Positions 37,042 to 47,889 are shown, numbered from the stretch's first letter. The stretch is DNA of 64,000 bases from MFD01213-c1 sp963704405 (GCA_963704405.1 OY969903.1:4030001-4094000), one strand, 5' to 3'. The notes: generated by a model not told the origin, from the letters alone. Made by a program: numbers and translations.

Positions 37042-39540
37042 ATGATGGAACTCCTCCGCCGGGTTCGGCAATCTCGTGGTGCCGCCCTGCTGCTTGTCGG
37101 TTTGTTCGCTTTTCTGCTTTTTCCTGCCTCCGCACATGCCAGCGAAGCCAACCTGAAAATCCCAGACCTGAACGCCGCCACCTTTTTTCACAACAGCATC
37201 GGCGGGCATACGCTGCTCGTCTACGGTCTCGCAGTCTGCGGGCTTGGCCTGATCTTCGGGCTGGTGATCTATCGGCATCTCAAAAACCTTCCCGTGCATT
37301 CCTCGATGCTGGAGGTTTCCGAACTCATCTACGAAACGTGCAAAACCTATCTGCTCACCCAGCTCAAGTTCATCATGCTGCTTGAGCTGTTCATCGGAGC
37401 CGTGCTGGTGATCTACTTCGGCTTCCTGGCCGAAGATCCGCAGACGCATCAATCGCTGGGCGTACTGAAGGTGACGGTCATCGTCCTCTTCAGCCTGGTT
37501 GGCATTTTTGGAAGTTATGCGGTGAGCTGGTTCGGCATCCGCATCAATACTTTTGCTAACAGCCGCGCGGCGATGGGTTCGCTCGGGGGCAAGCCTTATC
37601 CCTGCTACGCCATCCCCCTCAAGGCGGGCATGAGCATCGGCATGGTGCTCATCAGCGTTGAGCTGGTCATCATGCTGTGCATCCTGCTCTTTGTCCCGAC
37701 TGATTATGCCGGGCCGTGCTTCATTGGTTTTGCCGTCGGTGAATCGCTCGGGGCCGCCGCGCTGCGCGTCGCCGGTGGAATCTTCACGAAGATCGCCGAC
37801 ATCGGCGCGGACCTCATGAAGATCGTCTTCAACGTCAAGGAAGACGACGCCCGCAACCCCGGTGTGATCGCCGACTGCACCGGCGACAACGCCGGCGACA
37901 GCGTTGGACCCACCGCCGACGGTTTCGAAACCTATGGCGTGACGGGCGTTGCGCTCATCACATTCATCCTTCTGGCCATGCCCGCTGACAATAATATCCA
38001 GAGCACTTTGCTCGTCTGGATATTCGTGATGCGGCTGGTGATGGTCCTGACCAGCGGGTTCTCATATCTCCTCAACGAAGCTTTCGCCCGATCCAAATAT
38101 CTCAATGCCCACGAAATGGATTTCGAGAAGCCGCTGACCAATCTGGTCATTCTCACCAGTGCGCTTTCGATTGTCAGCACGTTCGCCGCGTCTTATGCGC
38201 TGATCCATCACCTTGGGGATGGCACCCTATGGTGGAAACTGTCGGCCATCATCAGTTGCGGCACCGCCGCCGGTGCGCTGATTCCTGAGTTCACGAAAGT
38301 CTTTACCAGCGTGAATAGCCGGCATGTCCGCGAAATCGTCGATGCCAGCCGCGAAGGCGGCGCATCGCTGAATGTCCTGAGCGGTTTGACCGCGGGCAAC
38401 TTTAGCGCGTTCTGGCTGGGCGGTGTCGTCATCGCCGGGCTTATGGGCGTGGCTTATGGCTTTGGCAACCTCGGCGGAGTGGAGCATGGCGTCGCGTGGC
38501 TTCTGCTTCCTTCAACCCAGCCCGCCGTCGCCGTCTTCGCTTTCGGTCTGGTCGCGTTCGGTTTCCTCGGCATGGGTCCGGTGACAATCGCCGTCGATTC
38601 ATACGGGCCGGTCACCGACAACGCCCAGAGCGTTTACGAACTCAGTCTCATCGAGCAAATCCCCAATATCCGTGAAGAACTCCAGCGCGATTTCGGCATC
38701 TCCGTCGATTTCGAACATGCCAAGCTTCTCCTGGAAGAAAACGACGGGGCCGGCAATACGTTTAAGGCCACCGCCAAACCGGTGCTGATCGGAACCGCCG
38801 TCGTCGGGGCGACGACGATGATTTTCAGCATCATCATGATGCTCACCGACAGCATGACCAACACGCTCGCCAAGGAAAATCTCTCCATCCTCCACGCACC
38901 GTTCCTGCTCGGTCTGATCCTTGGCGGCGCGATCATTTACTGGTTCACCGGCGCCAGCATGCAGGCCGTCGTCACCGGCGCTTACCGCGCGGTCGAGTTC
39001 ATCAAGAAACACATGAAGCTCGACGGGGCCAAAGCCTCGATGGCCGACAGCAAAAAGGTCGTCGAAATCTGCACCAAATATGCCCAGGCGGGCATGTTCA
39101 ACATCTTCCTGGTCGTCTTCTTCGCCACCCTCGCCTTCGCCTGTCTCGAACCCTACTTCTTCATCGGTTATCTCATCGGCCTCGCCACCTTCGGCCTCTT
39201 CCAGGCCATCTTCATGGCCAACGGCGGTGGCGCGTGGGACAATGCGAAGAAAATCGTCGAAGTTGAACTGCGAGAGAAAGGGACCGACCTTCACGCCGCG
39301 ACAGTTGTAGGCGATACCGTCGGCGATCCGTTCAAAGACACAAGCAGCGTTGCGATGAACCCGATCATCAAGTTCACCACCCTCTTCGGCCTGCTCGCCG
39401 TGGAGTTGGCGGAGGAAATGCGCAAGAACAACCACGGCACGTTGAAGCTGGTCCTCTCCGCGATCTTCTTCATCATCACCTTGTTCTTCGTCCATCGCTC
39501 CTTCTACGGCATGCGCATCAAGAGCGGGCGGGCAGAATAG
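37042..39540 (+). CDS. hppA: Membrane proton-translocating pyrophosphatase
   Basis: An integral membrane H+- (or Na+-) pumping pyrophosphatase of about 832 residues. A signal-like first helix ends in FPASAHASEA. Signature segments are ADIGADLMKIV, EDDARNPGVIADCTGDNAGDSVGPTADGFETYG, DSYGPVTDNAQSVYEL and the C-terminal GDTVGDPFKDTSSVAMNPIIKF. In the stretch GNTFKA a Lys stands where K+-independent enzymes have it. The frame is open to 36892 but ATG 37042 is the natural start, with AAGG upstream. An enzyme of this kind recovers energy from PPi as a proton gradient. No companion genes. Confidence 0.95.
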   Translation: MMELLRRVRQSRGAALLLVGLFAFLLFPASAHASEANLKIPDLNAATFFHNSIGGHTLLVYGLAVCGLGLIFGLVIYRHLKNLPVHSSMLEVSELIYETCKTYLLTQLKFIMLLELFIGAVLVIYFGFLAEDPQTHQSLGVLKVTVIVLFSLVGIFGSYAVSWFGIRINTFANSRAAMGSLGGKPYPCYAIPLKAGMSIGMVLISVELVIMLCILLFVPTDYAGPCFIGFAVGESLGAAALRVAGGIFTKIADIGADLMKIVFNVKEDDARNPGVIADCTGDNAGDSVGPTADGFETYGVTGVALITFILLAMPADNNIQSTLLVWIFVMRLVMVLTSGFSYLLNEAFARSKYLNAHEMDFEKPLTNLVILTSALSIVSTFAASYALIHHLGDGTLWWKLSAIISCGTAAGALIPEFTKVFTSVNSRHVREIVDASREGGASLNVLSGLTAGNFSAFWLGGVVIAGLMGVAYGFGNLGGVEHGVAWLLLPSTQPAVAVFAFGLVAFGFLGMGPVTIAVDSYGPVTDNAQSVYELSLIEQIPNIREELQRDFGISVDFEHAKLLLEENDGAGNTFKATAKPVLIGTAVVGATTMIFSIIMMLTDSMTNTLAKENLSILHAPFLLGLILGGAIIYWFTGASMQAVVTGAYRAVEFIKKHMKLDGAKASMADSKKVVEICTKYAQAGMFNIFLVVFFATLAFACLEPYFFIGYLIGLATFGLFQAIFMANGGGAWDNAKKIVEVELREKGTDLHAATVVGDTVGDPFKDTSSVAMNPIIKFTTLFGLLAVELAEEMRKNNHGTLKLVLSAIFFIITLFFVHRSFYGMRIKSGRAE

Positions 39541-39545
39541 AGCAT

Positions 39546-39632
39546 GTCCGTTGTCCGTGGTTCATCGCTGGTGAATTTGGTCATATTGAAGTACGCCAAA
39601 GATGACGATTGCGACGGACAACTGACAATCCC
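39546..39632. repeat. Dispersed GTTGTCCGT inverted repeat
   Basis: TGTCCGTTGTCCGTGG (39545-39560) is partly inverted in CGACGGACAACTGACAAT (39613-39630). The same sequence family is found inside rimO (2238-2272). It fills the gap between hppA and the next gene. Confidence 0.45.
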
Positions 39633-39668
39633 CAAAAAGTGACACGGCTTGAAGTCCGTGCAAAACGC

Positions 39669-41495
39669 GTGAAACTCCAATCCCTTCGCGACCTGCTGCT
39701 GATCCTTGTCGTCGGCCTCTTCATCTATTGCTACAAACTCGGCGACTCGCCGCTCGACCGCACCGAACCCCACCGCGCCCTGGTCGCCCATCAGATGGTT
39801 CAATCCGGCGACTGGCTGGTACCGCGGCTGTTTGGCGAACTGTATCTTCGCAAACCACCGCTGATTTACTGGATCCAGGCGGGGACGGAAAAACTCTTTG
39901 GCGTCGGCAATGAATTCGTGTGGCGATTCCCCTCGGCCCTGGGTTCTGCGCTGCTGGCGGTCGCGTTGGCCGCGTGGTCGTCGCGCTGGTTTGGGCGGGC
40001 TGCGCGACTGCCGGCGGGCATCGCGTGTTTGGCGCTGCTCGCACTCTGGGACCAGGATCGCGGGGCCGACATCGACGCATTGAACACCGTTGCGAGCGTC
40101 GTCACGACGATGATCGTGCTGGAAATTATGTATGGCCCCAGTGCAACGGAGCGGCGCAGTGCGCCCTTCGGGACGCCACCCGAAGAAGGTGGCGTGCTGA
40201 AGCACACGCTGCCTTCAGAGGAGATGAAAAATCACTCGATCGTTTCGTCGATCATCTGGGCGATCCTTCTGGCGGTTTCACTGGCCGCGACTCTTCTGCT
40301 TAAAGGGCCAAGCGGATTTCCGCCGATTCTTGGGGCGCTGATCGGGCCTGCGCTGCTTTTGCGGAACTGGAAACCGCTTCGGCGGCCCGGGGTGTGGATT
40401 GGCCTTGCGCTGGGCATCGCAACGTTTGTCGCCTACGCCGCGATCGCCAAATCGCGCATCCGCAGCGAGGGTCTTCAGACCGATACGGCCGGCCTGCAGG
40501 AAGCCCTGCAGCGCATGGTCCTTCACAATATTCACGACTTGCTTCCCGCCGCGACCGCCCCGCTGCTTACCATCCTGTATGCGCTTCCAGTGTCGCTCGT
40601 TTTGTTGTATCTCCCCGCACTCGTGAAACAACTGCCCAGGGGGAATGCGGCCCGCGAAAGAATCCTCGCCTTGCTCGGCACGTTTGTCGCGGCGCTGCTG
40701 ATCTGGATTTTGGCCGGCAACAAGAACCCGCGGTACGAATATGTCGCCCTGCCGCTGCTGGCGCCGCTCGTTGGAGCGGTTGGCGCGGCTTACTATGAAG
40801 GACAGTTCGCCGCGCGGACTGCGCGAAGCATTCGATTCGCTTTAACCGGATCGTGTGTGTTGTTCGTGATCGCTCAGCTCTTTTTCCTGAAAAAACTTCT
40901 GCCAATCGCCTCAGAAAAAACGGGGCTTATCGTTGCCGCCGGCGTTTCCGTCTTTGCATTTCTGGCGGTCCTTACGGGCACCGGTGCTGCAATCCAAAAC
41001 CCCAAATCCAAATTCCAGACTCTGCTGCCCCTTGCGCTGATCGCACTTCTGGCCGTCCCCATGGCGATGCGAAAGAATATGGAGCGCCGAAAGAAATCTG
41101 CCGCTAATACCGCACGGCAGTTGCATGATCTGGTCATGGCCGACTCTTCCAGGCTAACACCCGTCGGCGTGGCCAGCATGATTCGGGATATGCCGGAACT
41201 ATTTTATTATGCGCACATTCCGGTGCAGGCGTTTGGGGAACAACATCTGGCAGACCTGGCCGCGTCGGCTGCGCCGCGCTGGGTCGTGCTGGCGGACAAT
41301 GATCGGTTTCCGGAGTACACAACCGTCCTGCGCGATATTCCAAATGCATTTCCCCATGGTGCGACCAAGCTCAACATGCCGGACGCGCATGACAAGGTAT
41401 ATGTGGGATGGTATGAACCGCCAGCCGGTTCGCCGCGGGCGCTTCATCTCATCCCTCGGATTTCAGATTCCGCCAGTGCGGGGGCGGATGATTAA
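39669..41495 (+). CDS. GT-C family glycosyltransferase (PMT_2-like)
   Basis: A 609-residue membrane protein with about 12 predicted helices. The first helix LLLILVVGLFIYCYKLG is followed by the loop DRTEPHRALVAHQMVQSGDWLVPRL..LYLRKPPLIYWIQAG, the typical lipid-linked-sugar transferase pattern of ArnT/PMT_2 proteins. C-terminal 140 residues are hydrophilic. GTG 39669 is a reasonable start, with GTG 39639 and TTG 39609 as alternatives. The segment AIQNPKSKFQT (nt 40987-41019) is the in-frame translation of a dispersed repeat. Probably glycosylates lipid or protein at the cell surface. Confidence 0.8.
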   Translation: MKLQSLRDLLLILVVGLFIYCYKLGDSPLDRTEPHRALVAHQMVQSGDWLVPRLFGELYLRKPPLIYWIQAGTEKLFGVGNEFVWRFPSALGSALLAVALAAWSSRWFGRAARLPAGIACLALLALWDQDRGADIDALNTVASVVTTMIVLEIMYGPSATERRSAPFGTPPEEGGVLKHTLPSEEMKNHSIVSSIIWAILLAVSLAATLLLKGPSGFPPILGALIGPALLLRNWKPLRRPGVWIGLALGIATFVAYAAIAKSRIRSEGLQTDTAGLQEALQRMVLHNIHDLLPAATAPLLTILYALPVSLVLLYLPALVKQLPRGNAARERILALLGTFVAALLIWILAGNKNPRYEYVALPLLAPLVGAVGAAYYEGQFAARTARSIRFALTGSCVLFVIAQLFFLKKLLPIASEKTGLIVAAGVSVFAFLAVLTGTGAAIQNPKSKFQTLLPLALIALLAVPMAMRKNMERRKKSAANTARQLHDLVMADSSRLTPVGVASMIRDMPELFYYAHIPVQAFGEQHLADLAASAAPRWVVLADNDRFPEYTTVLRDIPNAFPHGATKLNMPDAHDKVYVGWYEPPAGSPRALHLIPRISDSASAGADD

Positions 41496-41741
41496 AAGCC
41501 TCTAACTTTCCGGGTGGGATTTTCAGAATAAAAGTAGGGTGGGCGTACCAAGATTGCGCATCATTTGGTTTGCTTCAGCCTCTTTCGGAGCACCAAAAAA
41601 ACAGGGATTTTTTGGGGTTGCTGTCGGTGATTGCATGCAGCTTATACGGATCATATCTAATTCTCGCGCGCAGTTCGGCGCATGTTCGGTTGCGCCCTGT
41701 AGATGAAGATGGCATGCTGTAGCTGACCAAGGAGCCAGAGC

Positions 41742-41894
41742 ATGAAAGTGAAGTTGAGGGATGCGGCGGATTTGTTGCGATTGCGAGAGTTGGTGAATCA
41801 GACGGTGAATGCCAAGCAGCAGGATCGATATCGCGTGGTGCTGATTGCGGCCGAAGGCTTAGGAGAACGGTTATCCCGAACTGACGTTATCTAA
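41742..41894 (+). pseudogene. Truncated IS630-type transposase N-terminus
   Basis: A 50-codon frame encodes LRLRELVNQTVNAKQQDRYRVVLIAAEGLG, which matches the N-terminal helix-turn-helix region of IS630-family transposases (LxxLVxxExNAKQRDRYRVVLLAAEG). It then ends after RLSRTDVI; no catalytic DDE region follows. A GGAG stands ten bases before the ATG. It is an insertion-sequence remnant. Confidence 0.6.
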
Positions 41895-42000
41895 GATGTA
41901 GCAAGGGCCGCAGCTTGAACGGTTTTCGCAGTCACTGGCGGTGACGCCTTGCCTGCTTCGTGTTACCCTCGCGCCCGAGATATCTGAGAACGCGAATGAG

Positions 42001-45000
42001 TTACGTCGCCTCTTCGGCCATGCCTTCGGTCAGCGTGGCCAGTGTCGCCAGCAATTGGTTCGGCTCGACCGGCTTTCCCAGATGCGCTTGAAAACCAGCT
42101 TCGATCGCAGCGCGGGCGTCGGTGTCGCGTACGAATGCTGTCAGTGCGAGCGCCGGCACCGGCGGGCGGTCAGCCCGGGCTTCTTGTTCGCGGATTTGGC
42201 GCAGGAGGGCGTACCCGTTCTCTCCGGGTAATCCGATGTCGCTGATGATGATGTCCGGGAGCGTTTTGCTATAGGAGGCAATCGCGACCGCCGCGCTTTC
42301 GGCTTCGTGAACGATTAAGCCTGCGTTTTGAAGAATGAGCGCCAGGCCGCTGCGCGTGGTGGTGTCGTCCTCGACCAGCAGGACGCGTTTTTCCTTGAGG
42401 GGTCCGTTACCGTTGCCATTTTGACCTGGGGCCTTGGGGTGTTTTTTCGAAGTAGAGTGTTCGCGTTTGGCGGAAACATCCGGCAGGGGGAGCCGCGCCG
42501 TGAAGGTGGAGCCTTGTCCGATTCCGGGGCTTTCGACGTCGATGGTGCCTTGTTGCAGTTCCACGAGTTGTTTCACGATCGCCAGCCCCAGTCCCAGGCC
42601 GCCGTGCTGGCGGGTCATTCCTGTGTCTTCCTGGCGGAAGGCATCGAAGATATGGGGCAAGAAATTTGCGCCGATGCCTTTGCCCGTGTCGGCGATGCGG
42701 ATCTCGACCTCGGCGCCGTGCCGCCATAGGCCGACATCGACACGGCCGCCCTCGGGGGTGAATTTGACGGCGTTGGTCAGCAGATTCAAAACGATCTGGC
42801 TCATGCGGTCCGGATCCGAGCGCACCGTGCCAATGTCCGAGCCGAGATCCGCGGAAATGGTGATCTTCTTTGCGTTGGCGGACGGAGCCACGCTCGCGAT
42901 CGCGTCGCGTACCAGCGCCACCAGTTCCACGTCGCGCAGCTGAAGCCTGAGGTGGCCGCTGGTGATCCGGGAGACATCCAGCAGGTCTTCGATCAATTCC
43001 TTTTGGGACTGCGCTGTTCATGATGGCGTTCAGGGCTTCGCGGCGGCGTTCGGGGTTAGACGCCATCTCCTCGTCGCCGAGCAGATTGCCCCACAGCAGG
43101 ATTGCGCTGAGTGGCGTGCGGAGTTCGTGGCTGAGCGTTGCCAGGAAATGGTCCTTGATCCTGTTGGATTCCTCGGCGAGTTGCTTGGCGCTGAATAACG
43201 CCTGATCGGTATTTCGCCGCTCGGTGTCGTCGCGCATTACCTTTACAAAGCCCCGTATCGTCCCGTCCGGATTGCGCAGCGCGCTGGTGACGCCGCTGCC
43301 CCAGAACCGGCTGGCGTCTTTGCGAATGTGCCAACGCTCGTCCTCGGCGCGGCCGGTCAGCGCAGCGTTAACCAATTCCTGCTCCGGCGTACCGGCGGCG
43401 CGGTCTTCATTGGTGAATATGATGGCGCTGAATTGCCCGATCGCTTCACCGGCCGACCATCCCAGCAAACGTTCAGCCCCCGGGTTCCAACTGGTGATGC
43501 GGCCCGAGGGGTCGAACATCAGCATGGCAAAATCTTTGGCGCCTTCCACCAGCAGACGGAATCGTTCCTCGCTTTCGCGCAGCTCGGCCTGGGCACGGTG
43601 CCGGTCGGTGATATCGACCGCCATCCCAACGATAAACCGGCGTCCGTCACCGAGCGATCCTGGTGAACTGGCGCTGAAGCTCCAATGCCGTTCACTGCCG
43701 GTGCGGGAGCGGATGGCAAACTCGGCATTGAAGGTGCCCAGTGTGCCCTTGAACAGGTCGTGCATATGCCGGCGGACTTCACCGGCGCCCGGTCCGTACG
43801 CATGTTGCAGCCAGGCCTCTGACGTGGACATGTCCGCCAGCTCGTAGCCGGTAGACTCGGTCCAGGTGCGGCTGATCTGCAGCACCTGGCCATCCTCGGC
43901 CTGCATGATCACCGGGATTGGCGATTCCTCGATCGCCCGCCGGAATTGTTCCTCGCTCGCTCGAAGGGCAGCTTCCACGTTGCGGCGTGCGGTGATGTCG
44001 ACGAACGTAATCACAACGCCGTCGATTCGGTTGTCGCTCGTGCGGTAAGGCGTCACACGACGGAGAAACCATCGCTTTTTGTAGCTGTATATCTCGCGCT
44101 CGACCGGCATCAGCCGCATCAGGACCGCGTCCACGTCGGCTGTCAGATCGGTATCGGTGAACTTTTTCGCCAGATCGCCCAATGGCCGGCCGATATCGGT
44201 GCTGATCAGGTCCATCAACTCCAGCAACTGCGGGGTATAGCGTCGAATCCGAAATTTTGTGTCGAGGAAAAGGACGGCCAGGTCCGTGCTGGTCAGCAAG
44301 CTGGAGAGGTCGTTGTGGGCCGCCTGATGCTCCTCCATCTTCGCCCGGAGCTGCGCGTTCACCGTCGAGAGTTCCTCGTTCAGCGACTGCATCTCCTCGC
44401 GGCTGGTTTCCAGTTCCTCGTTCGTGCTCTGAAGTTCCTCGTTGATGCTGACAACTTCTTCATGGGAGGCCTTGAGTTCCTCATTGCTCGTCTGGAGCTC
44501 TTCAATCGAGCTCTGGAGTTCCGCCCGGGCGCGCCGTAAATCTTCCGCGACGTCATCGGCGGCTTCGATAGCCTCGCCTTGAGCGGATTGCTCGCCGAGT
44601 TCCAGGAAGCTGACAACAAAGGAATCGGACGCCAACTTCTCATCCAGCGGAGAGACCATCACACCCACGCGAATGCGCCGGCCCGTAGGGTCCAGCCGCC
44701 AGCCGTCCAGCACGGTAACGGCGTTGTTTTCTATGGCGGCGCGGTGCAGCGCAGTGCGCACAGCGCCGCGGATACTATCCCGTACCAGCTCGAATAAATC
44801 GCGCGACGGCTCACCCCGCGGGGCGGAGAGGTAAGGCTCGGTGTTGCCGTGGTAGTAAACGATGTAGCGATCGCGGTCGATCGTCACGGCGGCCAGCACG
44901 TGATGCTCGAGCAAGGCGCGGCTGGTCATCTGCGCGATCGTGGGACGCGGCCCCGGTGGAACTGCTTCCGGAGGGGGCGTGTTGGTTCGTAACCCCATCT

Positions 45001-46564
45001 TGCCGGGCAGCGCGTGGGGCAGCGGGAAATCGATCAGTCCGTGGCGCGTCGGCCCAATCCGTCGATAAATGCGCGACTTTTTGTCGATCGGCTCGAACAG
45101 TTCCTCCGCCCCTGTCGTCTCGCTCGTGCCCAGGAAAAGCGTGCCCCCCTCGCGCAGGCCAAAATGCAGCAGACCGAGGATGCGCTGCTGCATTTCAGGC
45201 TCGAGGTAGATCAGCAGGTTGCGGCAGGAAATGATGTCGAGGCGCGAGAACGGCGGGTCCTGAAGCACGTTCTGCGGCGCAAAGACGACCCGCTCCCGCA
45301 GTTCGGGCCGCACGCGGTAGACCGCTTCTTCCTTCTGGAAAAATCGCTCGAGCCGCTGCGGCTCGATTTCAGACTCGATGCCGCCGGGATAGACACCGCT
45401 CCGCGCGTTCTGAAGCGTCCGATCGGCCATGTCCGTCGCGAAGATCTTGATGTCCAGCGGCCGGTTGAGGCGCTCAGCCTCTTCGACCAGCAGCATGCCC
45501 AGCGTATATGCTTCCTCGCCACTGGAACAGGCAGCAACCCAGCACCGGATTGACGCGCCGGATTCCCGGCCTTGAATGAGAGGGACGATCACGAATTGGC
45601 GCAGCGCCTCCCAGGCTTCGGGATCGCGGAAAAAGCCGGTGACGTGAATGAGCAAGTCGTCGGCAAGGGCCGAGACTTCCGTCGCGCTCTGGCGAAGCAG
45701 CCTGGCGTAGTCAGCGAGTTGGTTGAAGTGGTGGAGTCCCATTCGGCGTTGAATGCGGCGCAGCACCGTCGGCTTCTTGTAGCCGTTGAAGTCCTGGCGC
45801 GTTCGGGTCCGCAGGATGGCGAGGATTTCACGCACGTGCTGAAGGTCACGCTTCGATGGCTCAACGTTTTCTTCGCGCTCGCCGCGGGCATAGGGGTGGC
45901 CGGCATATGAAAGCAGCACGTCCGGCATGTCCTGCGGGCGCAGTATGTAGTCGGCGTAGCCGGCGTCGATGAGGTGGCGCGGCATGGAGGGGAACAAAGC
46001 CGTCTCGGGATCCTGCGCAATGCAAAGGCCGCCGACCGCCTTGATTGCCTGGCAGCCCGCGGTGCCATTGCTGCCCATGCCCGACAGAATAATCGCGATA
46101 GCCCGTTCACGCTGTTCCTCCGCGAGCGACTTGAAGAAGTCATCAACGGGGCGATTGCCCATCGGCCGGGCGAGGCGTTCGCCGAGCCGCAGGATGCCGT
46201 CTTTGATGGTGAGCGTGCAGCCGGGGCGGATGACATAAAGCTTGTTGGGCTCGACTTTCATCCCGTCATCGATCGCCAGGACAGGTAACTCGCACCGCCT
46301 GGACAGGATTTCGGGCAGTATGCTTTCGCCTGTTGGCGGCAGATGCTGGATGAGCACATAGGCCATGCCGCTGTCGGCGCGAAGCGCGGAGAGGAACCCG
46401 GTCATCGATTCAAGCCCCCCGGCCGAGGCGCCTATGCCGACGACGGGGAATGGCAACCGCGGCGGCGCCTCGTCGTTGACCGGCATCGCCTGGCGGTCGG
46501 GCGGATTGGTCATCTGGGCGCTGCTCTTGCCTGCTGCGGTATCATCAGTCCTCATGGCGGTCAC
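42001..46564 (-). CDS. CheB-CheR-PAS-histidine kinase-receiver fusion (frameshifted near 43012)
   Basis: About 1520 residues. Domain order: CheB methylesterase (VVGIGASAGGLESM, IQHLPP, LSGMGSNGTAG; residues about 40-225), CheR methyltransferase (VTGFFRDPEAWEAL, VAACSSGEEAYTLGMLL, SCRNLLIYL; 240-505), a Glu-rich coiled coil built of SNEELKASHEE-like repeats (about 660-735), three PAS domains, HisKA (ATLSHELRTPLSAIL), HATPase (NLLTNAVKFTPEGG, GLGLAIVKQL) and a C-terminal receiver (DIIISDIGLPG). The frame breaks at AACAGCGCAGTCC; AACAGCGCGCAGTCC joins NSA to QSQKELIEDLLDVSRI, so a GC step is missing. No chemoreceptor or flagellar genes are near; it probably signals in a non-flagellar pathway. 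Confidence 0.9.
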
Positions 46565-46608
46565 TCTGTTTCGTCAAATTGCTCGCATCTGCGCCAGGCA
46601 TCTGGGGA

Positions 46609-47559
46609 TCACGCGGTCCCGTCGATCGCGCGTCGGATGATTTGCGCCTTGTCATGATATTGCTGGCGCGTCCGCTCCAATTGCTCAGCGAAGTGCAGAC
46701 GGCCGCCGGCACGGGCACGCTCGGCCATTGTGCCCAAAAGGGCAGCATTTTCCTTCAGCACACGCAGTGCCGTCCACATTCCCGCCTCCAATTCTTCGAG
46801 CTTGGCGCTGGCGAGGCCCCGCTCGCTGAACTGGTGGCCCACGTGACATTCATAACGCGACGGCGAAGTCTCAGCGACATCGTTGCTCAGCCAGAGGGCC
46901 CCATTGCAGTCGGTGCACGTCACTGGCACCTGCGGGCCGGGTCCATGCAATAGATGTGGATGTAAATGCGGCGGCGTCTTCATGGGGTGCGACGATTCGC
47001 TCAGGAGCCGGCGGAGCAAGACCGGCATGTCTGCAACAGTGACGATATGGTCGACAACTCCTTCGTCAATCGCACTCTGCGGCATGCTCGGTGCTTCGGC
47101 TTCCCGCGGGTCCTGCACGATGCAGACGCCCCCCCGCCGCTTGACGAACCACAAGCCCTGCATTCCATCGTCCAGAAGGCCCGTCAGGATGACGCCGATC
47201 ACCCGGCGTCCGAAGTGGATCGCCGCGCTGCGGAATAAGGGATCGATCGCTGGCCTAAACCGGTTCTCGCGTGCGCCATGACTCAGTTGAACGCCATCCT
47301 GGGTGAGCAGCAGATGTTTATCCGGAGGCGCAACATAGATGCAACCGGGGCGGATCGGCTCTCCGTTTTGTCCAAAGGCTGCAGGCAGCGGGCCACTGTT
47401 ATTAAGGATTTCCGCCAACACCCGCGGCCCTTCCGCCGCCGTATGACAGACAACAAACACAGCCGCCGGCAAATCTGCAGGCAGATCAGAACACAACTGC
47501 CGGAGCACGCGAATACCACCGAGGCTTGCCCCGACGACAATGATATCACGAACATTCAC
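46609..47559 (-). CDS. Stand-alone CheB-type protein-glutamate methylesterase
   Basis: A 316-residue protein with the CheB catalytic triad: Ser in VVGASLGGIRVL, His in VCHTAAEG and Asp in LTGLLDDGMQGL. It lacks the receiver domain of classical CheB. The C-terminal region has a CTDCNG...CHVGH cysteine/histidine motif and helical segments. It is directly upstream of the CheB-CheR-kinase gene (44 bp gap, same strand), so the two likely form one operon and provide two methylesterase activities. Confidence 0.88.
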   Translation of the reverse strand: MNVRDIIVVGASLGGIRVLRQLCSDLPADLPAAVFVVCHTAAEGPRVLAEILNNSGPLPAAFGQNGEPIRPGCIYVAPPDKHLLLTQDGVQLSHGARENRFRPAIDPLFRSAAIHFGRRVIGVILTGLLDDGMQGLWFVKRRGGVCIVQDPREAEAPSMPQSAIDEGVVDHIVTVADMPVLLRRLLSESSHPMKTPPHLHPHLLHGPGPQVPVTCTDCNGALWLSNDVAETSPSRYECHVGHQFSERGLASAKLEELEAGMWTALRVLKENAALLGTMAERARAGGRLHFAEQLERTRQQYHDKAQIIRRAIDGTA

Positions 47560-47594
47560 GCGGCTCCTTGCGACCGATCACCGCAATATATTCT

Positions 47595-47879
47595 ATGGGC
47601 CGTACCGACGTGAAGGAACCCTCCAAGTATGAATTGGCACAAGCCACGTCATTGTGCAGCCTGAGGCGTGATTACTTTGTGGAATCACACTGCCGAGCGG
47701 AAGCCGAAGCTGCCAACCGGGCGAAAGACCTATTCCTGGCCACGCTCAGCCACGACTGCGCATACCCTGATTCTATTGAAGGTATCGCGCGGGCTTCATT
47801 TTCTGCCGATGGCAAAAAGAGTTGGAGCGTGGAGCGCCGGGGAAGAACTGCTGGACTTAAATGCAGTGTTGGCGGATGA
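47595..47879 (+). pseudogene. Histidine-kinase remnant (H-box fragment)
   Basis: The 94-codon frame contains RAEAEAANRAKDLFLATLSHDCAYPDSIEG, a clear version of the linker and H-box RAEAEAANRAKDEFLATLSHELRTPLNAI of hybrid histidine kinases, with ELRTPLNAI garbled. The rest is unrelated and no ATPase domain follows. It looks like decay of a former kinase next to the CheB operon. Confidence 0.6.
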
Positions 47880-47889
47880 ATTCTTCCAT

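Noticed and set aside
14197..43020. Programmed +1 frameshifting at GCGC sites
   Set aside because: Skipping one base would leave each protein one residue short of its family pattern, while restoring two bases gives an exact fit; sequence error explains it better.
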